64,000 bases of DNA from Sodiomyces alkalinus F11 (taxonomy: Eukaryota > Ascomycota > Sordariomycetes > Glomerellales > Plectosphaerellaceae). Within the stretch, counting starts at the first letter, position 1, and every line of letters starts with the position of its first letter. Below the pieces are notes generated by a model. The model was not told the origin of the DNA. It searched no databases and saw only the letters and a program-made list of their open reading frames with translations. A program made the translations under genes and the position numbers. Shown one piece after another: positions 55,845 through 64,000 of this stretch. The stretch spans positions 2,075,170 to 2,139,169 of the forward strand of contig NW_021167081.1 in assembly GCF_003711515.1 (NCBI RefSeq), given 5' to 3'.

Positions 55845-58400
55845 AAAATACCCTATATAGATATATAGTATAAGGCGGTACTTTAGCCTATTATTACCTC
55901 TTTAAGCCTCCTTTATTATTATATATACTATAAAACCGTAGGCTTATAGATAGGACGAAACCGGCTTCCGGCAAAAGAGAATCTTATATAGAGTTTTAGC
56001 ACTATAAGGGGGTGTATTTATAGATATATACTGCTAATAGCACGGGCTCCGGCTATATAAATCTAGGTAGCCAGGTGTATATCACTATTGTAAGCCCTTT
56101 ACTAATAATTACTACGCCGGCCTATTCGGCACCTTTATTCTATGTCTAGATATCTATGGTATAGGGTTATAAATCGACGCCTTTTCTACAGAGGATAGCT
56201 TATATCTTATATACCTGGAAAAGCTTATTACCGCTCTTAACAACACGGGGTTCAATATTAAGCTATTACTTTACCTATATAATGAATTCTTTAATAATAG
56301 TATAGATATCTTCGACACGCTTAGACTTTATAGCGTAGGTGCCCGCAAATCTACTATAATGGTTGGTAAAGAATATAACTTAAGAGTCGTCGTTAAATAT
56401 TATATCGAAATCTATAAAGTCCATTACTTATTACTCGCCTATATAATTAGCTATCATATAAGGTCGCCTACTAACACGCCGCTTAATCTTCGCAAGTACA
56501 TAGGCCTCGTAATCGATTATTATTAGTCCTTTACTCATAATCCTAACGCCCTACGCCTACTCCTCTAGGTAACTAATAGGTTTAGAGTCTATATACCCTA
56601 ACTGTAGATACTATAGACTGCCCTTAATAATATTAGATTATCGTGTCGTCAATTTACACATATTTCTACGGGTAATAGAGTCTAGAAGAGTAGCTGTAGA
56701 TAAGTCAAAATTGTTATAATGAATGTATTTAATAACGGTTCAATTAAAGCGTTAACTTAGCTGGTACAGAATAGGTCTATTAGAATAGCAGATATAGTTA
56801 TTCGGCGGCTTGTAATCCTACTAGTATTCTCTTTTCCGGGGACGTTAATTAGATATAAGGTTATAAGTAAAGCCCTTATATAGTAGGTAATATTTAATTA
56901 CCTAAAATTATAGCATCCTATTAGTCCTTCTACTCAAATAGTCATACTACCGTCACCTTAGATAAGAAAGTAGGAACTACTGGAGATGACGCAACCCCAC
57001 CCCTCGTAGTAGGTATGAAATCTGTAAAACAGGAAGAATCGTTAAAGATATATATAATAGTACCGAAATCTAAGATAGTAGAGTACTGTAAAGAGTAGCT
57101 AGTAGTTGCGCTACTCGTAAATGTAGTAATCGGTATAGTGCTCGGGCTACTAGCTAGTTAAGCCTCCTTCTATTTAGTGCTATTATTATTATATTTAACC
57201 TTCTTATTCTTCCGTAGTTTATTGACTTTATCCTTAATCTCGGGATCGTATTTAAGGATCTACTACACGGCTTTAGCGGTGTGATCTCCGCGTCTTTATT
57301 TTCCGTATGCTTATTCCGGAAAGAGGTAGAAGCACCTGCTAAGATCGTGACCGGGGATTCCGTATGCATAGTAGACCTTCTTATAGATGGATTAAGGGTG
57401 CCTAGAATTAGAGCGGTTAGCCGTTACGGCCGTAGAAGAGGAAAAGGAAGGGGGTTTTCTAGCTTCGTTTTTCCCACGTCACTTATAAGGCTTAGCTATA
57501 GGGTCCTATTCTCTATTCTTGTTCTTAATATTAAGGGTGGAGAATACTATAGCGTAGTAGTTCTTACGCTTTTCTTAGTCTTCAAGTCTCGTGCTAATAT
57601 ACTCCTTTCCTAGGCAACAAATATGCTATAGAATTATAGTCTTATTATCTATAAGATGGTCTTCGGCTTCGGTCTAATCGCGGCTAGCTATAAGCTGTAT
57701 ATCCTGGAAGAAATCGCCTACCTACATATACATGATAGATATCGCATTAGAGTTACGGTAACACTTAAGTAGCTTCTCCTATATCTTTATCTACTTATTA
57801 AGCTTTTTAAGGTTATTCCTACGCTTACAGAATATACTAGTATACTTATTATAGGTATGAGCCTAGCGCGTAATAAAGTATCAGGCGGTACTATAGTAAG
57901 TATAGTAAATATCGTTATATATATTATAACGCAGAGCACTACGTAATAGTTATTTACGTCTTTTAGCGATAGTGGTAGCCTATTATATGTATATAGCGTT
58001 AACGCTTTTAAGGTATTTATCGAATTAAAGATTTAGTATCTTCTAATAACTAACTACTATTGTATAGAAGTATCACCGATTACCCGTTAAATCTGTAATC
58101 TACGTGGGCGCGGGCCCTATAATTATAACGGCCTAGGTACCCTAGAAGTCGGTATAATCGGCTAGATTAGATTACTACGAAGGGGGGACCAGGTTATTAG
58201 GGCGTAAATATCGCTAAGCGTTATTAAATATAGCTACCGGTACATAGTAGCGGCGCTAGAGCTCCTAGTTCTTATAGATATAATAGAGTATAAGGTTAGT
58301 CTTATTTATCTTGCCGAAAGTAGGTCGTTAAAGTAGTTATTTTAGTAGGATTATAAATAGTTCTCGACTTACTATAACAACTCGACTAGTATAGCTCCTA
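55845..58400 (-). pseudogene. Copia 2 gag-integrase remnant
   Basis: On the minus strand the integrase is readable at about 56100-56560: YEAYVLAKIKRRVSRRP (Cys turned Tyr), VMDFIDFD, FFTNHYSRFAGTYAIKSK and IEPRVVKSGNKLF. In those motifs the catalytic Asp positions appear as Asn or Gly, consistent with RIP. Gag should lie between about 57100 and 58400 but is too degraded to divide. Small open frames around 57154-57613 are shadows. Confidence 0.75.
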
Positions 58401-58457
58401 AGCGGTAGTAGGATATATAAAAGTATATATTATCACTTAGTAAATAATACTCTTAAC

Positions 58458-58698
58458 TATTAGATATAGCGTAGCTAGGACTATAAAAATAGGGTTAAAA
58501 TTAGGGATTAAAATCGTCGATTAATTAAGATAATTATATACTATTCTGTTACCTGCAGGGCCGTTGGGGAACTACTACTACCGTTCCATCTATAGTAAAA
58601 ATTCTGCAAGTGTTTATGCGCCCGGAATACCGAAGTTATAATCCTTCGGTGAAATCCGTGCCCGTTACGTAACCGTAAATACTACGGTCTGCTCAACA
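58458..58698 (-). repeat. Copia 2 5' LTR, 241 bp, inner part RIP-mutated
   Basis: Plus strand TATTAGATATAGC to CTGCTCAACA. Differences from the other LTR are mostly C-to-T and G-to-A at CA/TG sites in the inner half; the outer ~100 bp are nearly clean. Confidence 0.9.
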
Positions 58699-58703
58699 GT
58701 CCC

Positions 58704-60957
58704 TCGCCGTAGAATCATCGGGACGTTGCACCTTTACCACGCGGCATCCTTAATACCTTGCCTACCTTATGCTACGAATACGGATAGCCGGGATTTCCCC
58801 CCCAGCCATTGGCACGTTCTTTCGTCCATTGACGATCCTCATCCTATCAGTTGAAGCACTATCCGTGTTATTGCTGTCTAACTAAGGTATGGTCAAGTTT
58901 TGCTCCACCATTGTTTCTACGAAGTAAGGTAGTGTATTATGACATGCACGGTACCGACCCGTCGGCCTTGACACATGGCCCGGTGTGATCCAGGATTGTC
59001 CAGTTCCCCAATTAACTAACCTCATGTCTTTTTGGTCCTCCTCCTCGTTGCCATTTGGCACGGGACTTAGTGCCGCGCCCTGATTTGAATCGCTAATTCG
59101 TTGAGGATCTATTTTGTGGGCGTGGGCGGCTCCGACATCATTACGACGTATTACGGAAAGACAACTGCCTCTCCCCATGGTTTCTGCTTGCGCGNNNNNN
59201 NNNNAAAAAAAAAAAAATCGGTGTAGAGTTGTGCGGAATCTTCGCCTGTCTGTCTTGTCTTGCGCCGGGGCCTTCATGTCCAAGTTTCCCGGCAAGACGC
59301 ACGGCAATAATCTCTAGGAGTGATTAGGGAAAGAAGCCATACATACCATGGATCGTTCTTAGGCGAGGGTACGTATGGAATTACGTGGCATCTAATTATC
59401 CGTTCAGCTTCGACACTGACCTGATAGTTATCAAACTGAGACATATCGACACGGGCCTTGTCTGTCGTTGGCTCCCTCTTCCTCTTCTACCTGACTCACT
59501 CTACACGCCGTTATCGCGCTTGGCTCTTGCTCCATATCTCGGGGTGGCAGGGTCAGCGTCTTGCATCCAGCAAACCCGTTTCGACTGTCGTGTGTGTCGA
59601 GTACGCACGCACTCCATACCAATAGACCCATAGGCCCGCCTACGTCGTGGTATTCTATCCGTAATTACCACTCTTCTCGCTTCTCCCATATGTCCCGCCC
59701 CCTCCCCACCGGCTTCATCAAGCACACCTCCATGAGCCCCTCCATGAGCCCCCCCTATCCTTGCTTGCTCCTACTGCCGAGAGTTCGACATCATTTCGTC
59801 AGTGCATTTCCCAAGGCTGGCTGCCGATAGGACGTCTACAAGCCGGCATCCCAGTCTCGGACCCGGCGCTTACGGGCTGGGTTGGTGCATCTCGGCTGCC
59901 TCGTCTCCCATCTCGGGTGGCGCGTCTGTCCCTAACCGCGTTCGGTTGCTTTCCGTTCGGAAGGGCAGGTATGCATGTATGCAACCATACGGTGAATCTA
60001 AGTCAGGGACCTACCTGGTGATCGGAAGAGGAAAAAGCAAAAAGAAACAAAAGAAATTAAGAAATTAAGAAAAAAAAATCCTCTGACCGTTGACCGTCTC
60101 CCTGAGATTAAGACGGGGATATCGTAACCTGGAAATCCCCCAGTCCCGTCCAATATCTGATTCCTATTCCCGTTCCGCGGCACAGACCCCCCCCCCCCCA
60201 CCTTCTTCTTCTTCCTTTTCTCTCTTTCTGTCTCCTCTTCTTTTTGGAGTTGCGGCTGCGTACAGCTAACTTGTCGGTGAACGTCCGCCCAACCCTACCT
60301 TACCTTGACCCTCTTTCCAAAACAAACTTTCTCTCTATCTCTCTCTTACAGCGTTTCCCCTGTAACACGTACCTAAGCTACGGGGCTTTGAGCTCACTCG
60401 GCGTCTGTGAAGATAACGGCCAGTCCTGCCTTCCGTTGACGGGACGCCACCTTCTCAGTTTTAAAGTTGGTTTTGCTATCGGTCTAAGCTAGGGTTGCGG
60501 CTTCCTGCCTTCTGCCTCTTTCCTCACGAACACCCGTTGTACCTGCCCCTTCCCCCCTGAGACGTCCTTTCCCACCAGCCCCTGTGGCCTAGCAGGTGCC
60601 CATGATGCTTACTGCGACTATATAGAACTTACCTCTCCCAGTTCCTCTTGACAATGTCCTATTTTGTCAGAACCAACAAATCTCCCTCTCTTACCAGTCC
60701 ACACCACCTCCATTCCTTCTTTATTCACTCAGCAAAACCTCACGATCCAGCATCGTCACGTTGTCGTTGTTTATACCCTTGCAAAGCCGTTTCACCCGAC
60801 CCTTAGAGATTGACCGGCGTGTTGCCCTCCTTGAACATTCCGTCTCATCAAAGCCGGGCTAGTTCATCGTACCTTAGCCAAGAGCACTGAAGGTGGGTGC
60901 CCTGAGGACGTCTATTCGTTTCCAGTGGGCTGATTATCCCGGCCGTCAGCCGTGACA
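58704..60957. other. Host intergenic DNA with an assembly gap
   Basis: Ordinary composition. No convincing gene seen. Contains a 10-N gap, CT-rich tracts at 60205-60245 and 60325-60345, and a pyrimidine-rich stretch (60480-60800) ahead of the dioxygenase start that fits a fungal promoter or leader. Confidence 0.55.
59195..59204. other. Assembly gap (10 N) next to poly-A
   Basis: Ten N bases followed at once by 13 A. The round number suggests a placeholder of unknown size, so nearby frames are unreliable. Confidence 0.95.
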
Positions 60958-62353
60958 ATGGCATATGGTACCACCCTCCCACCCGTTGTCGCGGCCGAGG
61001 TTTCGACCTTCTCGAAGGAGGGTTGCTCTTCGGGTGCCGTTGATTTCTCGGCCCTTCCAAGTGGATTTCCCGAGTCGATCACCTCCGACGCTGCCTGGAC
61101 TGGCGCCAATTATGCCAGCAAACCGTCCGAGTTTATCCTGCTTCTAGCCGCGGTCGAGATTGAGGAGCTCGAGGAAGCTCTCGCTCATTTCAAGGGTTAG
61201 TTGGAGATCTTTTTTTCCTCGGCTCCATCCACACCGTGTTCACTGCCCAGCTTGCCATTGACTGTTTGTTCAGGTCTTGACCTAGACGGCGGTCATGTTA
61301 CTCGTCACAGCTTCCCGCTTCCCATTCTGTCCAAGAAACTCAGTCAGGTCGCCCAGGACATCTATTCTGGTCGGGGTTTTGCGCTCATCCGCGGTCTGAA
61401 GCCGGAGAATTATAGCGTCGAAGACCTCACTCTCCTTTATCTGGGCATCCAGGTCCACATTGCCGACCAGCAAGGACGCCAGGACAAGAGGGGAAACATG
61501 CTAGGTGCGTCCTGTCCTCGTTCAATTCTCGCAGACCAGTCTCTCACTCTACATCGTAGTCCACATCGTCGCCGACGACTCAACTGCCCAGAAGGCGGAG
61601 CATCATCGACATTCCACCTCGGCCATCGTGTGTAACTCTCCTCTACTCAGACACCTGTTTCTCGGTACTAACACGTGCCGCAGAGTTTCCACAATGAAGA
61701 GGCGGGTGACATTGTCAGCTGGCTGACGAGAGATACCGCTGCCAAAGGCGGGAAGTGCATCCTCGCTTCTGCTCATACCGTCTATAATATCTTGGCCACT
61801 GCTCGACCTGACATGATCCGCACTCTGGCTGGTTCTGACTGGCCGTTTTCTCTGTGAGTCATCTGCCATCGGGCCTGTTTCTGTGGCCTCTTTTTAACCA
61901 TTCGTGCTTCTTAGGCCCCGATTTCAGTGCCGACCCATCCTTTTCAACCACGGCGGCAAGATCATCATGAACTTCGGTCGAACACCGTTGATGGGAAGCG
62001 CTGCGCACCCCCGTCCTGAGCACCTCCCGGCCCTTACCTCGCGACAGATAGAAGCTCTAAATGCCGTCGAAGCCCTTGCCCGGGCCACGCAGCTTGAGAT
62101 CCAGACCCAAGCCGGCGACATTCACTTCATCAACAACTTTGCCGTGCTCCATCGTCGGGAGGGCTTTGTTGACGGTCCCCAGGAGAAGCGGCATCTCGTA
62201 CGCATGTTGCTACGCGATACTCAGCAGGGTTGGGCCATTCCCGAGGAACTCAGGCGTCACTGGTTCGATGCCTTTGAGAGGGAAGCGGATCGTGCCTGGC
62301 ATCTTCAGCCCATGCCCGAGGGATTCTTCCCTCTACGCATCAACACCAACTAA
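60958..62353 (+). CDS. TauD/TfdA-family Fe(II)/2-oxoglutarate-dependent dioxygenase, five exons, 381 residues
   Basis: Join: 60958-61195, 61274-61504, 61560-61627, 61684-61853, 61915-62353; the exons sum to 1146 nt in one frame, ATG to TAA. The four introns are 78, 55, 56 and 61 bp, all GT-AG. The protein fits the TauD/TfdA fold (PF02668). The metal triad looks complete: His182 and Glu184 in SFHNEEAGD and His315 in FAVLHRREGF; Arg332 in KRHLVRMLLR is the likely 2-oxoglutarate anchor. Other family marks are GRGFALIRGL (N-terminal half), HIVADDST (exon 3) and QAGDIHFINN. The C terminus PMPEGFFPLR is also typical of fungal members. Such enzymes oxidise a small substrate with O2 and 2-oxoglutarate, often as annotated 'taurine catabolism dioxygenase', but the substrate cannot be read from sequence. 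No signal peptide is seen, so it is probably cytosolic. No neighbouring pathway genes are visible. Confidence 0.9.
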
Positions 62354-64000
62354 CAGTGAACGGACGACCATTTCCGGTGGAATCACTCAAACCCGCCTTT
62401 TACTGGCACTATCCAATACTACGGGTGATAATCTGGCGTCTTCGGTTGGTTTATTGCAACTGGCATACATCACCCTCGAGGCATGGTGCATAGGAGTCTA
62501 TAGCATCGTTTGCGTTTTGCTTTGTACTTGGAATCGGGCCGGCTTCGCTTAACCCTAAAAGTTGATCTGTTCTCTTCTCATCCGTTGCTTACAAGTAGAC
62601 CAGTATACACTACACGCCTCGATCCTTGGTTGGAACGGGTGGTGAAACAGGCGCCTATGCGTGACTCTAATCAAGCCGCTTGCGCAATACATGATAATAT
62701 CGCCTTGTGCCAAAGAGTTCACTTCGCGAGAGGGGCGGATTTCTAGGCTGATCAGTGACCAGAATGGGACAGTGGTGGGTTGTTTGCATGCAAACCTCCG
62801 GTTACCCGAATGTCATGCATGCATGAATGGAACCCGAGTCTACTAATCCGTGCATGCGCTCCACCAGGCCAATATCAAAACACTATGCGCAGACAACCAC
62901 CGCATTCACTAAATGTTTGGTTAGTACTCTCTAGTCGAGGAACGGTGTGTTGTTTTTACTTGTTTCCAGTGATGACAGCTTAGGTCGAGAGTCCGTATTG
63001 CGAGAATACAGAAGCCAGCCCGGGCCGGAAGGGCCACGACCGGGAGAAGACACGTTCAAAACGGTGTCAACGACGATCGTGCATGAGCTCACGCGTTGAT
63101 CATACGAGGACGAAAGAGACGCTAGTGCGAATAGAGGCACCTGAATATGAGGCAGATGGGCGGACGGCTTCATGAACCTGAACCCAAGGGTTTCTTCTGG
63201 GCCACGGCCGGTGTTGCAAATGCGTCCATGTAGGTAGTTGAATGAAGGCGGTGTCAAGCGTAGAAGCTGAACGAATATTGCTTTTCCTACGTCCTCGCCG
63301 GGCCTTCGACCCCTTTCATAGAATCATATGCTGCCTCCCAGGAAGGGGCAGTGAAGAGGGAAGCGGGAAAAGCAACGAGCAAGTGAGCTTGCGGTCTAGA
63401 ACGTGGACGAAGCACAGCCACTACAGAGTACTGATTCATACCGGAGCTGAGTCCGCCTGGCTAGGAGGGGTTGGGTTGATGCGTTGTGAGCTGGCTAAGA
63501 TCCAAGAAACTAACGAGATATTAATTAATTATACCCAGCCAGCGAAGAAGCGTCGTCGTTTGCTACTTTCGGAGATATGGGGCACATATCCGAAGAGGAT
63601 ATAAAGTGACTTGCACTGCGTACCCCGGATACGGACACGTGAACGAAGTCCTTCAATGACCCGCTCCCAATTTCTGCTTGGTCTCAGTGCCGCCTATAAA
63701 CCACGGATAATATTGGTAAAACCCATGAATATAGGAGGGAACACCTACTATTTTAGGGCTTGATCTTTTCATCTAAGGTAAGGTACGTTGTAAAGACGCA
63801 GCACCCTTGACTTACCTGCTAGACGTCCTGTATATTAGGTAAACACGATACCTAAGGTAGGGGGTTGGAGAACAAAGCTGTCTCTAACTTGCTTATTAAT
63901 TAGGTACTGGAATGTCACGTGTTCTCGGTTTATCCCCGGACGCGTCGACGTACCTACAAAGAGGTACGTACAATTCAGTGCCATCGTGCTAACGGACCAG
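62354..64000. other. Host intergenic DNA to the end of the window
   Basis: Ordinary composition. A 120-codon frame at 63242-63604 has no family motif or splice context and is not called. Short GGTAAGGTACG and CCTAAGGTAG motifs occur at 63770-63860. Confidence 0.5.

Larger units (their letters stand above)
48592..58698 (-). mobile_element. Copia 2: complete Ty1/Copia LTR retrotransposon, 10107 bp including a nested element
   Basis: Two 241-bp LTRs (48592-48832 and 58458-58698) are flanked by a perfect target duplication GTCCC (48587-48591 and 58699-58703). On the minus strand gag lies at about 57100-58400, integrase at about 56100-56560 and RT-RNase H at about 48850-50500: the Copia order. 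Element D (50890-55833) sits between the integrase and RT parts; without it the element would be about 5.2 kb, a normal Copia size. RIP is heavy except in the left LTR. Confidence 0.9.

Noticed and set aside
63242..63604. 120-codon plus-strand frame near the window end
   Set aside because: No family motif, no supporting splice or homology signal; could be real but cannot be supported.

Overview
This window looks like a repeat-rich compartment of a filamentous ascomycete genome (Pezizomycotina, probably a Sordariomycete). The evidence is short GT-AG introns of 55-177 bp, a Zn2Cys6-type regulator, a fungal TauD/TfdA-like dioxygenase, Tad1, Gypsy, Copia and PIF/Harbinger elements, and pervasive repeat-induced point mutation (RIP). 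In the repeats CA and TG dinucleotides are scarce, TA is very common, and old reading frames are broken almost only by TAA/TAG where CAA/CAG once stood. The species cannot be named from the sequence.

About 49 kb is dead, nested transposon sequence. From the left: Gypsy A on the minus strand (1-6298; 214-bp 5' LTR at 6085-6298), inserted into the integrase of a first Gypsy B copy (6299-13055), which also carries a PIF/Harbinger transposon (about 6728-8385). A second, LTR-bounded Gypsy B copy follows (13685-21840; 354-bp LTRs). Next is a Tad1-type LINE on the minus strand (21846-26770). A nest at 26771-32919 contains another Gypsy A copy, a piece of LINE ORF1, a plus-strand Copia 1 fragment, a 48-bp Gypsy A LTR stub and the 5' end of a second Copia 2 copy. 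A complete minus-strand Copia 1 follows at 33014-39427 (283-bp LTRs, target duplication AAAGT).

The first ordinary-composition island (39433-48586) holds one convincing gene, a six-exon fungal-type zinc-cluster regulator (44123-46824, 690 residues). It is followed by a complete minus-strand Copia 2 (48592-58698; 241-bp LTRs, target duplication GTCCC). That element was split by an unclassified element, here called D (50890-55833), with its own terminal direct repeats and a long broken plus-strand frame I do not recognise.

The second island (58704-64000) contains a 10-N assembly gap and one clear gene, a five-exon Fe(II)/2-oxoglutarate dioxygenase of the TauD/TfdA family (60958-62353, 381 residues) with its metal-binding residues intact. 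Nothing in the sequence links the two host genes functionally; they are isolated genes in a repeat-dominated region.

The points of most interest are element D, an antisense frame carried downstream of Gypsy A pol, and the way RIP fades at element/host junctions, so that paired LTRs of one insertion are unequally mutated. I found no sign of a CRISPR-like, toxin or bacterial-type system.
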